DNA of 64,000 nucleotides from NCBI RefSeq assembly GCF_009720365.1, contig NZ_WBZD01000020.1, positions 186,001 to 250,000 on the forward strand. Reading direction: 5' to 3'. A program made the translations under genes and the position numbers. The notes below the pieces were generated by a model that searched no databases, had not been told where the DNA came from, and was given only the letters and a program-made list of their open reading frames with translations. This stretch comes from Catellatospora paridis. Its GTDB lineage: Bacteria > Actinomycetota > Actinomycetes > Mycobacteriales > Micromonosporaceae. This document shows, one piece after another, positions 1 to 9,225 of the stretch. Numbering within the stretch: position 1 is the first letter of the stretch; each line of letters opens with the position of its first letter.

Positions 1-112
1 TAGCGTTGGCGGTCTGACCGACCACGCGCCCGTCGTAGGGGTTGCGAACAACAACGAGATCATCACTGGTCTCCGGGGAACCGGCGATCCAGTACGGGGT
101 GCGATCGGCCAT
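1..112 (-). CDS. Aldehyde dehydrogenase family protein, N-terminal fragment (runs off left edge)
   Basis: The reverse strand has an ATG at 110-112 and reads open to the window edge, giving 37 residues. The end of the fragment, NPYDGRVVGQTANA, is the usual opening of an aldehyde dehydrogenase, where the first strands carry an NP(Y)(D/T)G motif before the NAD-binding domain. The catalytic Glu and Cys lie outside the window, so the substrate cannot be judged. It is divergent from the dehydrogenase starting at 187, with about 75 bases between them that must hold both promoters. Other NAD(P)-linked dehydrogenases of the superfamily start in a similar way. Confidence 0.6.
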   Translation of the reverse strand, partial: MADRTPYWIAGSPETSDDLVVVRNPYDGRVVGQTANA

Positions 113-186
113 ATGCCCACCCTAACGCACGGAAACAGTTGCTCAAGACCCTTGCTCGACACGGATTTCGTCGCGAAGATAGCCGT

Positions 187-1626
187 ATGCCACCGATGAC
201 AGAGAAATTGGCCAACTTTATCAACGGCAAGTACGTAGCTCCGGTGGACGGCGGCTACGCCGATCTCATCGACCCGTGCACCGGGGAGATTCTCGCCGAG
301 ACCCCGGTCTCCGGGAAGCAGGACGTGGAGGACGCCATGGCCGCCGCGGCCGCCGCGTTCGAGATCTGGCGGGACACCACGCCCAGCGAGCGCCAGAAGG
401 CCCTGCTGAAGATCGCGGACGCGGTCGAGGCCCGCGCCGACGAGCTGGTCGCCCTGGAGAGCCGCAACACCGGCAAGCCGCTGCACCTGACCGCGAGCGA
501 GGAGCTGCCGCCCGCGATCGACCAGCTGCGCTTCTTCGCGGGCGCGGCCCGGCTGCTGGAGGGCCGCTCGGCCGGCGAGTACATGGCGAACCTGACCAGC
601 TACGTGCGCCGCGAGCCGATCGGCGTCTGCGCGCAGGTCACGCCCTGGAACTACCCGCTCATGATGGCGGTGTGGAAGTTCGCGCCGGCGATCGCCGCGG
701 GCAACACCGTGGTGCTCAAGCCGTCGGACACCACGCCGATGTCGACGCTGCTGCTGGCCGAGATCGCCGCCGAGTTCCTGCCGCCGGGCGTGCTCAACGT
801 GGTCTGCGGTGACCGCGACACCGGCCGCGCCCTGGTCGCGCACCCGACCCCGGCGCTGGTCTCCATCACCGGCTCCACCCGGGCGGGCTCCGAGGTCGCC
901 GCGTCGGCCGCGCCCGCACTCAAGCGCACCCACCTGGAGCTGGGCGGCAAGGCCCCGGTCCTGGTGTTCGACGACGCCGACATCGCCGCGGCCGCCGAGG
1001 GCATCGCGATCGCCGGCTTCTTCAACGCCGGCCAGGACTGCACCGCGGCCACCCGGGTGCTGGTCACCGAGGGGGCGTACGACGCGTTCGTGGCGGCCCT
1101 CACCGAGCAGGCCCGCAACCTCAAGACCGGCGCACCCGACGACGAGGACGTGCTCTACGGCCCGCTCAACAACGCCAACCAGCTCGCCAAGGTCACCGGC
1201 TTCATCGAGCGGCTGCCCGCGCACGCCCGGGTCACCACCGGCGGCGAGCGCGTCGGCGAGCGGGGCTGGTTCTTCGCGCCGACCGTCGTCGCCGACCTGA
1301 TCCAGGGCGACGAGATCGTCACCGACGAGGTGTTCGGCCCGGTCATCACCGTGCAGAAGGTCGCCGACGAGGCCGAGGCGCTGCGCTACGCCAACGACTG
1401 CCGCTACGGGCTGGCCTCCAGCGTGTGGACCGCCGACCACGGGCGGGCGATGCGGCTGAGCCGGCGGCTGGACTTCGGCTGCGTGTGGGTGAACACCCAC
1501 ATCCCGCTGGTCGCGGAGATGCCGCACGGCGGTTTCAAGCAGTCGGGGTACGGCAAGGACCTGTCCGCGTACGGCCTGGAGGACTACACCCGGGTCAAGC
1601 ACGTCATGCACAACATCGGAGAATGA
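187..1626 (+). CDS. Aldehyde dehydrogenase, probably gamma-aminobutyraldehyde or related amino-aldehyde dehydrogenase
   Basis: The 479-residue product has the full aldehyde dehydrogenase set: the VTPWNYPL cofactor-site motif, LELGGKAPVLVFDDAD with the catalytic Glu near residue 251, and FNAGQDCTAAT with the nucleophile Cys near residue 285. GQDCTAATR and the C-terminal EMPHGGFKQSGYGKD are typical of enzymes oxidising 4-aminobutyraldehyde, a putrescine breakdown product, to GABA; betaine aldehyde dehydrogenase is the main alternative. I chose the ATG at 187 because the fold begins soon after it. An upstream TTG at 139 and an ATG at 196 are possible. The stop overlaps the start of gabT by four bases (ATGA), so the two are translated together. 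It has a paralogue at 38545-40029. Confidence 0.85.
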   Translation: MPPMTEKLANFINGKYVAPVDGGYADLIDPCTGEILAETPVSGKQDVEDAMAAAAAAFEIWRDTTPSERQKALLKIADAVEARADELVALESRNTGKPLHLTASEELPPAIDQLRFFAGAARLLEGRSAGEYMANLTSYVRREPIGVCAQVTPWNYPLMMAVWKFAPAIAAGNTVVLKPSDTTPMSTLLLAEIAAEFLPPGVLNVVCGDRDTGRALVAHPTPALVSITGSTRAGSEVAASAAPALKRTHLELGGKAPVLVFDDADIAAAAEGIAIAGFFNAGQDCTAATRVLVTEGAYDAFVAALTEQARNLKTGAPDDEDVLYGPLNNANQLAKVTGFIERLPAHARVTTGGERVGERGWFFAPTVVADLIQGDEIVTDEVFGPVITVQKVADEAEALRYANDCRYGLASSVWTADHGRAMRLSRRLDFGCVWVNTHIPLVAEMPHGGFKQSGYGKDLSAYGLEDYTRVKHVMHNIGE

Positions 1627-2906
1627 TCTTGAGTGCCTCCTCTGAGATCCACGCCCGCCGCGTGGACGCGGTGGCCCGCGGCGTCGGCTCGGTGCTGTCC
1701 TCCTACGTCGACCGCGCATCCGGCGGGACGCTGACCGACGTCGACGGGCGGGAGTGGATCGACTTCGCCGCCGGGATCGCGGTCACCAACGTGGGCAACA
1801 GCAATCCCGCGGTGGTCGCGGCGGTGCGCGAGCAGGTCGAGCGGTTCACCCACACCTGCTTCATGGTCACCCCGTACGAGTCGTACGTGTCGGTGTGCGA
1901 GCAGCTCAACGAGCTGACGCCGGGTGACTTCGCGAAGCGCTCGGCACTGTTCAACTCCGGTGCGGAGGCGGTGGAGAATGCGGTGAAGATCGCCCGGTAC
2001 GCCACCGGGCGCTCCGCGGTGATCGTGTTCGAGCACGGCTACCACGGCCGGACGAACCTGACCATGGCGCTGACCGCGAAGAACATGCCGTACAAGCACG
2101 GGTTCGGGCCGTTCGCACCGGAGGTCTACCGGGCGCCGATGTCCTACCCGCTGCGCGACGGGCTGACCGGCGAGCAGGCCGCCGCCCGCGCCATCGACGT
2201 GATCACCACGCAGGTCGGGGCGCAGAACGTGGCCGCGATCGTGATCGAGCCGATCCAGGGCGAGGGAGGCTTCGTGGTGCCCGCGCCCGGGTTCCTGCCC
2301 GCGCTGGCGTCCTGGGCGTCGGCGAACGGGGCGCTGTTCGTCGCCGACGAGATCCAGACCGGCTTCTGCCGTACCGGCGACTGGTTCGCCTCCGAGCACG
2401 AGCAGGTGGTGCCGGATCTGATCACCACGGCCAAGGGCATCGCGGGCGGCCTGCCGCTGGCCGCGGTCACCGGCCGGGCAGACGTGATGGACGCGGTGCA
2501 CGCCGGCGGGCTGGGCGGCACGTACGGCGGCAACCCGATCGCCTGCGCGGCGGCGCTCGCCAGCATCCAGACCATGCGCGAGCTGGACCTGGCCGGCGCG
2601 GCGCGGCGCATCGGCGCGGCGCTGACCGACCGGCTGACCACCCTGGCCGGCAAGTACCCGCAGATCGCCCAGGTCCGCGGCCGCGGCGCGATGATCGCGA
2701 TCGAGCTGACCAGACCCGGCACGCTCGAACCGGACCCGATCCTCACCGGCGCGGTGAACAAGGCCTGCCACGCGGCCGGCCTGCTCACCCTGACCTGCGG
2801 CACCTGGGGCAACGTGTTCCGCTTCCTGCCTCCGCTGGTCATCACCGACGAAGAGCTGGACCGGGGTCTGGCTCTGCTGGAACAGGCCCTCCGCACAACG
2901 ACCTGA
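1623..2906 (+). CDS. gabT: 4-aminobutyrate aminotransferase (class III, PLP-dependent)
   Basis: The 427-residue product matches the usual GabT length. It transfers the amino group of GABA to 2-oxoglutarate, giving succinate semialdehyde and glutamate. Family marks include the phosphate-binding FNSGAEAVENAVK, FEHGYHGRT, the EPIQGEGGF loop, VADEIQTGFCRTG holding the Asp that contacts the PLP ring, and TTAKGIAGG with the PLP lysine at residue 271. The ATG at 1623 overlaps the stop of the preceding dehydrogenase. Together they would carry out the last steps of putrescine or GABA breakdown. No succinate semialdehyde dehydrogenase follows on this strand. Confidence 0.9.
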   Translation: MILSASSEIHARRVDAVARGVGSVLSSYVDRASGGTLTDVDGREWIDFAAGIAVTNVGNSNPAVVAAVREQVERFTHTCFMVTPYESYVSVCEQLNELTPGDFAKRSALFNSGAEAVENAVKIARYATGRSAVIVFEHGYHGRTNLTMALTAKNMPYKHGFGPFAPEVYRAPMSYPLRDGLTGEQAAARAIDVITTQVGAQNVAAIVIEPIQGEGGFVVPAPGFLPALASWASANGALFVADEIQTGFCRTGDWFASEHEQVVPDLITTAKGIAGGLPLAAVTGRADVMDAVHAGGLGGTYGGNPIACAAALASIQTMRELDLAGAARRIGAALTDRLTTLAGKYPQIAQVRGRGAMIAIELTRPGTLEPDPILTGAVNKACHAAGLLTLTCGTWGNVFRFLPPLVITDEELDRGLALLEQALRTTT

Positions 2907-2921
2907 TTCCATGAAGTGGCC

Positions 2922-2969
2922 ATGCCGGGCAAATCACCCATTAGACCTAGAGTCGGAATTGCCCGGCAT
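2922..2969 (+). terminator. Inverted repeat after gabT, probable terminator
   Basis: Perfect 11-base arms, ATGCCGGGCAA at 2922-2932 and TTGCCCGGCAT at 2959-2969, flank a 26-base loop just 15 bases past the gabT stop. There is no U-tract, which is common for actinobacterial terminators. The arms could instead be an operator for the LCP gene downstream. Confidence 0.5.
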
Positions 2970-3082
2970 AGTCATTTTCATAACGTCCGCCCAATTGCAG
3001 CGCGTGACAATTGCCACTAATGCTGCCCGGTCCCGGTACCGCATCCTCGACCGGTCAGCAAAAGCAATCTGTAGTCAGTAGT

Positions 3083-4204
3083 ATGCCCGCCATGGCACGC
3101 CGGTCCTCCTCTCATGCTGTACGCCCTTCCCGCTCCCGCTACGCCGACGATGATCTCACCGAAATCATCGAACCGATCGACGAAGCACCTCTGGGCAAGT
3201 CGGACAAGCAGAAGTTGCGTGGCCGCAAGCGCGCCAAGCGCATCGCCCTGATTGTCGGCCTGGTAGTCGCGTTGCTGGGCGGTGGCGGCCTGCTCGCCGG
3301 CGGGCTCTATCTGAAGTCGGTCGACGACAGCATCGAGCGCGTCGACGCTTTCGACGAGATCCCCGAGGAAGGCCGCCCCGTGAAGGCGGAGCCCAAGGTC
3401 AAGAACTTCCTGATGCTCGGCAGCGACACCCGCGACCCCAACGCCACCAGCGGCTCGCGCACCGACACGATCATTCTGGCGCACTTTCCCGCAGACCACG
3501 CCAGCGCGCAATTGATCTCGATCCCGCGCGACACCTGGGTGTTCATTCCCAAGGCGAAGAACGGCAACGGCGGCAAAGAGGCGAAGATCAACGCCGCGTT
3601 CAACTGGGGCGGCACGTCACTGCTGGTGCAGACCGTCGAGAAGTTCACCGGCATCCGCATCGACAACGTCGTCATCGTCGACTTCTCCGGCTTCGAGCAG
3701 ATCGTCGACGCCCTCGGCGGCGTCACCATCACCGTGGAAAAAGGCTTCACCTCAAACTACTCACTGCTGCCCAGCCATGTCCGCGTGTTCAAGGCGGGCA
3801 AGCAGGTCATGAACGGCGGTCAGGCGCTGGACTACGCGCGTGAGCGCCACGCCTTCTCCGACGGAGACTTCACCCGGATCAAGCACCAGCAAGAGGTGAT
3901 CAAGGCGGTGCTGGACAAGGCGACCTCCGGCGGCATCGTCTCGAACCCCGCCAAGCTGACCTCCTTCGTGAACGCGATGGCGAGTTCCGTCAAGGTCGAC
4001 AAAACCATGTCGCTGCTCGACACGGCGATGGAACTCCGGGGTGTGAACGGAGCCGGGCTGTCGTTCTACACCAGCCCCACTGCCGGATTCGGCAAAAAGG
4101 GGGACGAAAGTGTCCTTATCCCAGATATGACCAAAGTCGGGCCTTTCTTTGAGGCTCTCAGCAAGAACGACATTCCCACCGTGGAATCACTGGCCAAGAA
4201 GTAA
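3083..4204 (+). CDS. LytR-CpsA-Psr (LCP) family glycopolymer transferase
   Basis: LCP proteins move undecaprenyl-linked glycopolymers onto peptidoglycan outside the membrane. The 373-residue product has a basic, disordered cytoplasmic N-terminus, one membrane segment at about residues 54-76, and an LCP domain from about 105. Conserved features are FLMLGSDTRD with the following SRTDTIIL, SIPRDTWVFIP around residue 149, DALGGV, and the Arg-rich LDYARERHAFSDGDF near 249, which binds pyrophosphate in the family. The ATG at 3083 (or 3092) is preferred over a TTG at 3011 that only adds low-complexity residues. It opens the glycan locus and fits attachment of its polymer to the cell wall. Confidence 0.88.
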   Translation: MPAMARRSSSHAVRPSRSRYADDDLTEIIEPIDEAPLGKSDKQKLRGRKRAKRIALIVGLVVALLGGGGLLAGGLYLKSVDDSIERVDAFDEIPEEGRPVKAEPKVKNFLMLGSDTRDPNATSGSRTDTIILAHFPADHASAQLISIPRDTWVFIPKAKNGNGGKEAKINAAFNWGGTSLLVQTVEKFTGIRIDNVVIVDFSGFEQIVDALGGVTITVEKGFTSNYSLLPSHVRVFKAGKQVMNGGQALDYARERHAFSDGDFTRIKHQQEVIKAVLDKATSGGIVSNPAKLTSFVNAMASSVKVDKTMSLLDTAMELRGVNGAGLSFYTSPTAGFGKKGDESVLIPDMTKVGPFFEALSKNDIPTVESLAKK

Positions 4205-4338
4205 CACTTCGGGTAATTACCCGCCCTGGGGCTGGCGCGACTCTCCCCACCGGCCCTAGGGTGCGAGCGACTGACAGTGACCGCCTATTGCGGGTCGCTC
4301 TGATACAAAAAGACCAACGGGGACAAGTTGTGGAAGAT

Positions 4339-5889
4339 ATGAGCCTGTCATCCTTCCGGTCGACTCCGACGGCGGGCGTGCCCAAGACCGCCGCCGGCAC
4401 GCTCGCTGTCAAAGCCGACGAGGAGGGATTCTCACCCTCCGGCTTGACGCATGCCGTCAGGGTGCCCAGCCAGCGTCCCCCCACCAGCGCAGGGTGGGAC
4501 GACGCGTTCGACGGCAATGACACGACGGCGGTCCTGCCCTACGTGGGCTCGGCGACATCGGGTCGCACCCGAGGTCTGCGGGCGTGGATGGTGGCCGCCC
4601 CGGTCGACCTCGCAGCCCTCGTCGCGCCGCTGCTGATGACCGACCGCTTCTGGCGCGGAAACCTCTCCTTCGCAGCGCTCACCATCGTCATCTTCGCGAT
4701 GGGCGGGCTCTACCGGGGCCGGCGGCACATGAGCATCCTCGACGAGCTGCCCAGCATGTTCGGTCGCCTGCTCGCCTCCGCCTCCGTCGTTGCCATGATC
4801 GCGTCGCTCCGACACGATTCGGTCGGTCACGTCGCTGACTTCATGCGCAGTGTTGCCATCGCCGCAGGTCTTGTCATATTGGGCCGTGCTGTCACCCGGT
4901 CCATGGTGGTCTTCGCGCGCCGGCGTCGCTGGGTGGAGCACAACGCTTTGATCATCGGCAGCGGGCCGATCTCTGTCGACCTCGCCCGGCTGCTACGCCG
5001 CTACCCGCAGTACGGGCTGCGATTCGCGGGCAGCGTCGACACCGAAACCGCCCGCGAGTCTTCACTCCAACCGTTGGTCGGCACCCTCGAGGAGCTCCAC
5101 AAGGCGGTCGCGATGACAGAGTGCGACGTCATCATCATCGCCGATCACCGGTGCCAGGAGTCACACCTGATGGAGATCATCAGACAGTCGGCCCAAGACT
5201 GCGACATCTGGGTCGTGCCGACGCTGTGGGGCTCCCACTCCAATGGCAAGCTGCCCGACCACATCGGCGCCATCCCCGTGGTCCACATCGCCGACACCAC
5301 CCTGTCCGGCTGGCGTTGGGCGGTGAAGCGGGCCACCGACGTGACGTTCTCCTCGCTCGCGCTGGCGCTGCTGAGCCCGCTGCTGTTGCTGGCCGCGATC
5401 GGCACACGGCTGGACGGCGGCCCCGGCATCCTCTTCTACCAGGAGCGTATCGGCCGGCACGGCAAGCCGTTCAAGGTGATCAAGTTCCGATCGATGCGGC
5501 CGGTCAACGAGCACGAATCCCAGACCAACTGGTCGATCGCCCACGACAGTCGTGTCAGCCTCTTCGGCCGAATCATCCGACGTACCTCGATCGACGAGCT
5601 GCCCCAGCTGTGGAACATCCTGCGCGGCGACATGACATTCGTGGGCCCACGTCCGGAACGGCCGCACTTCGTGGAGAAGTTCACCGCGGAGTTCCCCGGA
5701 TACGGCATGCGTCACCGAGTGCCGGTCGGCCTGACCGGCCTGGCACAGGTCAGCGGATTGCGTGGCGACACGTCCATCGCCGACCGGGCCCGGTTCGACA
5801 ACTACTACATCGAGAACTGGTCGCTGTGGCTCGACATCAAGGTCGTGCTGCGAACGCTGTCGGAGGTCTTCCGCGGCGGCGGTCGCTGA
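4339..5889 (+). CDS. Exopolysaccharide polyprenyl glycosylphosphotransferase (priming enzyme)
   Basis: This enzyme transfers a sugar-1-phosphate to undecaprenyl phosphate to begin a lipid-linked repeat unit. The N-terminal half has four or five hydrophobic segments (from about residue 85) and a nucleotide-binding-like domain at about 195-300. The C-terminal half (about 325-510) is the bacterial sugar transferase domain: a re-entrant hydrophobic helix, FKVIKFRSM, RRTSIDELPQLWNI, GDMTFVGPRPERP and the terminal YIENWSLWLDIKVV. The ATG at 4339 follows GGAAG closely; GTG at 4261 would add 26 residues with no family similarity. It precedes a GT4 gene likely to add the next sugar. The sugar cannot be read from sequence. 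Confidence 0.9.
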   Translation: MSLSSFRSTPTAGVPKTAAGTLAVKADEEGFSPSGLTHAVRVPSQRPPTSAGWDDAFDGNDTTAVLPYVGSATSGRTRGLRAWMVAAPVDLAALVAPLLMTDRFWRGNLSFAALTIVIFAMGGLYRGRRHMSILDELPSMFGRLLASASVVAMIASLRHDSVGHVADFMRSVAIAAGLVILGRAVTRSMVVFARRRRWVEHNALIIGSGPISVDLARLLRRYPQYGLRFAGSVDTETARESSLQPLVGTLEELHKAVAMTECDVIIIADHRCQESHLMEIIRQSAQDCDIWVVPTLWGSHSNGKLPDHIGAIPVVHIADTTLSGWRWAVKRATDVTFSSLALALLSPLLLLAAIGTRLDGGPGILFYQERIGRHGKPFKVIKFRSMRPVNEHESQTNWSIAHDSRVSLFGRIIRRTSIDELPQLWNILRGDMTFVGPRPERPHFVEKFTAEFPGYGMRHRVPVGLTGLAQVSGLRGDTSIADRARFDNYYIENWSLWLDIKVVLRTLSEVFRGGGR

Positions 5890-5980
5890 CGATAGGCACC
5901 GCTCCGGACCGCACGGCATATCAGCAAGACGACGACACGGCCTTCGACGAGGCCAGAACATCGAGGAGCGGGATCTAGCG

Positions 5981-7099
5981 ATGGCGGGCGGCGCCGGAAC
6001 CGGTCAGGCAACGCTGCTGCCTGGCAAGTCGGTGGCGATCGTGCACGAATGGTTCGGCGCGACCGGTGGATCGGAGAACGTGTTTCTCGCGATCAACAGC
6101 GTGCTTCCCCAGGCCAAGGGGTTCGTCCTCTGGCGGGATCGCGACGCTCACCGAGGCGCGGCGTTCCAGGAGTCGTGGCTCGCCCGGACTCCGCTACGCC
6201 GGTCCAAGGCGCTGGCGCTGCCGTTCATGCCGTTCGCCTGGCGCACCCTCACCCGCGAGAAGTTCGACGTGGTGGTCTCATCCAGCCACGCCTTCGCGCA
6301 CACCGCGAAGACAGGCAGGTCCGACCACACCAGGTACCTCAGCTACGTCCACTCACCGGCACGCTACGTCTGGAGTCCAGGCTTCGACGGCCGTGGGTCA
6401 TCCGGTGCGCTGATGCTGCCACGCAAGGTCCTCCAGGCGGTCGACGTCCGCATGAACCGCCACGTGCACAGCTATGCCGCCAACTCCAATGAGGTCAGGG
6501 CACGCATCGAGCGCTTCTGGAAGCGCGACGCATACGTCATCCATCCGCCGGTGGACGTGGACTACTTCGCCGCCGCCCCGCCGCGCCAGCAGGCGCAGTC
6601 GCGCGACTACCTGCTGGGTGTGGGCCGCTGGATCCCGTACAAGAACTTCGACCTGATGATCCAGATCGCCGAAGCGGCCCGGCTGCCCCTGGTGATCGCC
6701 GGCTCCGGGCCCATGGAGGCGGCACTGCGCCGCCAGGCGGCGACGGTCACCGTTCCCGTCACCTTCGAACGCCAGCCCTCGCGTGAGCGGCTGCGCGAGC
6801 TGTACTGGGGCGCCAGGGCACTGCTGTTCCCCACTCACGAGGACTTCGGCATCATCCCGGTCGAGGCGATGACCTGCGGCACGCCGGTGCTCGGCCTCGG
6901 CTCGGGCGGCCTGCTGGAGACGGTCGTCGACGGGAAGACGGGCTTCCTCACCGGCTCGCTGCAGCCCCACGACTATGTCGACCGGCTGCGCCATCTCGAC
7001 GAGTTGGACCGGAACGTGGTGAGGGCACACGCCGGCAACTTCAGCGAAGCTGTGTTCCGCCGACGGCTGGCGTCTTGGATCGAGGCGGAGGCTGCGTAA
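5981..7099 (+). CDS. Glycosyltransferase family 4 (WbaZ-like mannosyl/rhamnosyltransferase)
   Basis: The 372-residue GT-B enzyme starts with VAIVHEWFGATGGSE, the acceptor-side glycine loop. It has the YVHSPARYVWSP motif seen in WbaZ-type transferases, LLGVGRWIPYKNFDLMIQIAE at the start of the donor domain, and HEDFGIIPVEAMTCGTPV with the two donor-binding acidic residues. The ATG at 5981 is preceded by GAGGAG; the long upstream extension in this frame overlaps the previous gene and is not protein-like. Position suggests it adds the second sugar to the lipid-linked unit made by the preceding priming enzyme. Donor (GDP-mannose or GDP-rhamnose) is inferred from family only. Confidence 0.85.
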   Translation: MAGGAGTGQATLLPGKSVAIVHEWFGATGGSENVFLAINSVLPQAKGFVLWRDRDAHRGAAFQESWLARTPLRRSKALALPFMPFAWRTLTREKFDVVVSSSHAFAHTAKTGRSDHTRYLSYVHSPARYVWSPGFDGRGSSGALMLPRKVLQAVDVRMNRHVHSYAANSNEVRARIERFWKRDAYVIHPPVDVDYFAAAPPRQQAQSRDYLLGVGRWIPYKNFDLMIQIAEAARLPLVIAGSGPMEAALRRQAATVTVPVTFERQPSRERLRELYWGARALLFPTHEDFGIIPVEAMTCGTPVLGLGSGGLLETVVDGKTGFLTGSLQPHDYVDRLRHLDELDRNVVRAHAGNFSEAVFRRRLASWIEAEAA

Positions 7100-7156
7100 G
7101 TAGGCTCCGCTGACGCCAGGCGCTCCCGCGCAGGCTGCTGCGAACGGTGGTCCTTT

Positions 7157-8077
7157 TTATACCTGCCCGCGCCAGTAGCTGAGTGTGTCGGACAAGGTCT
7201 GTTCGAGCGGTATGCGGGGCGTCCAGCCGGTGTCGAGCCGAATCTTCGTCGCATCCCCGCGCAGGTCCGGAATATCCGCTGGCCGCATCCGCTCCGGGTC
7301 CTGCTCCGTACGGAACTTCTGTTGAGAGATCTCCAGCAGTAGGTCCAGGACCTCCTGGCCGGAACGGGACCTGCCGGTGCAGACGTTATAGGCCTCCCCG
7401 GCCTTGCCCTTGGCGGCCAGGAGAATGTAGGCGCGGACGATGTCCCGAACATCGGTGAAGTCCCGCTTCGCGCTCAGATTGCCGACTCGCAGAGTCTCCC
7501 CGCCATCGCGTTCCAGCTCGGCGATCTGTTTCGTGAGATCGGCGATCAGGTAGCCCGGCCGCTGCCCGGGCCCGAAGTGATTGAACGGGCGGGCGATAAC
7601 GGATTCGAGACCCATTTTGCCGTACATCGAGACCAGGTTCTCCTGGCCCGCCTTGGCAACCGCATATGGGTTCGAAAAGTCCAGCGGCGTCGTCTCGGCC
7701 AGCGGCAGCTGCGAAGCGCTGGCCATGCCATAGATCTGGCCACTGCTGACCACCAGTATGCGGGGATTCAAACCGAGCGCCAGGCAGCCCTGGTAGAGGT
7801 TGATCTGCATTGCCAGGGTGGAGGTCACCGCCTCCACCGGAGTCTTGAGGGACAGCGCAACCGATGCGAACGCGGCCAGGTGGTAGATCGTGTCCGGCCG
7901 CAGCTCGTCCAGCAGGGCAACCACCGAGTCATAGTCGGTGAGGTCCAGATGGTGGATATTGTGGTTCTTAGGCTGCGAAAGAGAGGTCCCGTGGGCTTCC
8001 ACGCCTGCGGACTGCCTGAGCGCCTCCATGAGATGCGAACCAGCGAAACCCGTCGCTCCCGTTACCAGCGCTCTCAT
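7157..8077 (-). CDS. rmd: GDP-6-deoxy-D-mannose reductase (short-chain NAD-dependent epimerase/dehydratase family)
   Basis: The 306-residue product is an extended SDR: LVTGATGFAGSHL nucleotide-binding loop, YHLAAFASV, the catalytic SSGQIYG and YAVAK (Tyr-x3-Lys), and RPFNHFGPGQRPGYL, typical of the GDP-mannose branch. Rmd reduces GDP-4-keto-6-deoxymannose, the product of Gmd, to GDP-D-rhamnose. A gmd gene lies at 29541-30536 on the same strand, which supports the assignment. A second Gmd-like dehydratase is less likely because the protein is short and lacks the Gmd N-terminal TGITGQDG signature. Its ATG overlaps the preceding GT stop (ATGA). Confidence 0.8.
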   Translation of the reverse strand: MRALVTGATGFAGSHLMEALRQSAGVEAHGTSLSQPKNHNIHHLDLTDYDSVVALLDELRPDTIYHLAAFASVALSLKTPVEAVTSTLAMQINLYQGCLALGLNPRILVVSSGQIYGMASASQLPLAETTPLDFSNPYAVAKAGQENLVSMYGKMGLESVIARPFNHFGPGQRPGYLIADLTKQIAELERDGGETLRVGNLSAKRDFTDVRDIVRAYILLAAKGKAGEAYNVCTGRSRSGQEVLDLLLEISQQKFRTEQDPERMRPADIPDLRGDATKIRLDTGWTPRIPLEQTLSDTLSYWRGQV

Positions 8078-9225
8078 CTACCGGCACCTACCTTGCTGAT
8101 CACTGCGAGCAGCCGTTGCGCACTCGCTTCCCACGTGAACGTTTTCGCCCGTACGAGCCCCTTGCGCCGCAGCTTATCAGCCAGCGCCGGGTCCCCAAGG
8201 ACGTGCTCTATGTGGTGGGCGAGCGCGGCAGAGTCCTGGGCGTCGACCAGAATCCCCGCGTCCCCCACGACCTCAGGAAGGGACGAGTTGTCTGCCACGA
8301 TGACCGGGGTGTTGCACGCCATTGCCTCCAAGGGCGGCATCCCGAACCCTTCATAGAATGACGGATACACAAACACGGAAGCGCCGCTGTACAGCGCCGG
8401 CAGATCTTCGTCAGGCACGTATCCCGTGGTGATGATGTCCAGGTGCCGCAAGGAATCGAGCTGCGCCTTGATGTCACGGTCGAGCCAGCCCTTGCCACCG
8501 GCGAGCACCAGGGAATACGACGAGCGGACCTCCGGCGGCAGCTTTCCGTAGGCATCCAAGATGCCTTTGATGTTCTTCCTCGGCTCCAACGTGCCCGTGT
8601 ACAGGATGAACGGCCTCGAGATACGGTACTTCTCCGCCACCACTGCATCTATTTCCTGCTTCGACCGTGGGTAGAAGATGCTGTGATCGACCGCCGGGCT
8701 GACGATGGAGATCCGGTCCGGATCGGTGCCGTAGCACCGCACGATCTCGTCTTTGGAATGCTGTGAGACAGCAATGACGTGCTGGCACTTGCGCAGCGTC
8801 TTGGGCACGTACCGCATGAGGAACTGACGGTTCCTGCGGGCTGTGTGCTGGGGGTGCTTCAGGTAGGAGACATCGTGCACCACCGCTATCGCGGAGCTGC
8901 CCAGGGGCAGCGGATAGCGTACGAAATTGGGGAAGAAGAACAGATCCGGCCGGCTTCCCAGCATGACGTCGATCGGCGGGGACGTGATCTTGCGGACGAT
9001 CGCGTTGAACGCCTTCAAGGGCACGTATCGGATGAAGCGGTAGCCCACGCGCGGACCCGACGGGATCGGCTTGGGCTCTGTTCCTCTACCCAGAAACGCG
9101 AAGGCAAAGATCGTGTATTGATTGACCTCATCGAGCCTGAAGAGCGCCTCGAGCAGGTTCTTCGTGTACTGACCCACACCCGTGCGCTGCCGGAAGAGGG
9201 AAGCGCCCTCGACGAAAATTCTCAT
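8074..9225 (-). CDS. Glycosyltransferase family 4
   Basis: The 383-residue GT-B enzyme begins MRIFVEGASLFRQRTGVGQY, the glycine-rich acceptor-domain start. FILYTGTLEPRKNIKGILDAY opens the donor domain, and YEGFGMPPLEAMACNTPV is the donor motif with both Glu residues. The start at 9225 was chosen because its ATG overlaps the stop of the upstream GT gene (ATGA) and puts the first beta strand at residue 1; 28 extra upstream residues are not family-like. It is translationally coupled on both sides, in a GT-GT-rmd operon. Likely it uses GDP-D-rhamnose or GDP-mannose (inference from neighbours). Confidence 0.85.
   Translation of the reverse strand: MRIFVEGASLFRQRTGVGQYTKNLLEALFRLDEVNQYTIFAFAFLGRGTEPKPIPSGPRVGYRFIRYVPLKAFNAIVRKITSPPIDVMLGSRPDLFFFPNFVRYPLPLGSSAIAVVHDVSYLKHPQHTARRNRQFLMRYVPKTLRKCQHVIAVSQHSKDEIVRCYGTDPDRISIVSPAVDHSIFYPRSKQEIDAVVAEKYRISRPFILYTGTLEPRKNIKGILDAYGKLPPEVRSSYSLVLAGGKGWLDRDIKAQLDSLRHLDIITTGYVPDEDLPALYSGASVFVYPSFYEGFGMPPLEAMACNTPVIVADNSSLPEVVGDAGILVDAQDSAALAHHIEHVLGDPALADKLRRKGLVRAKTFTWEASAQRLLAVISKVGAGR

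Noticed and set aside
7100-7156. Possible terminator between the GT at 5981 and rmd
   Set aside because: Only a weak stem (CGCAG with CTGCG) is present, and the T-run lies 13 bases away, so a hairpin terminator is not convincing.
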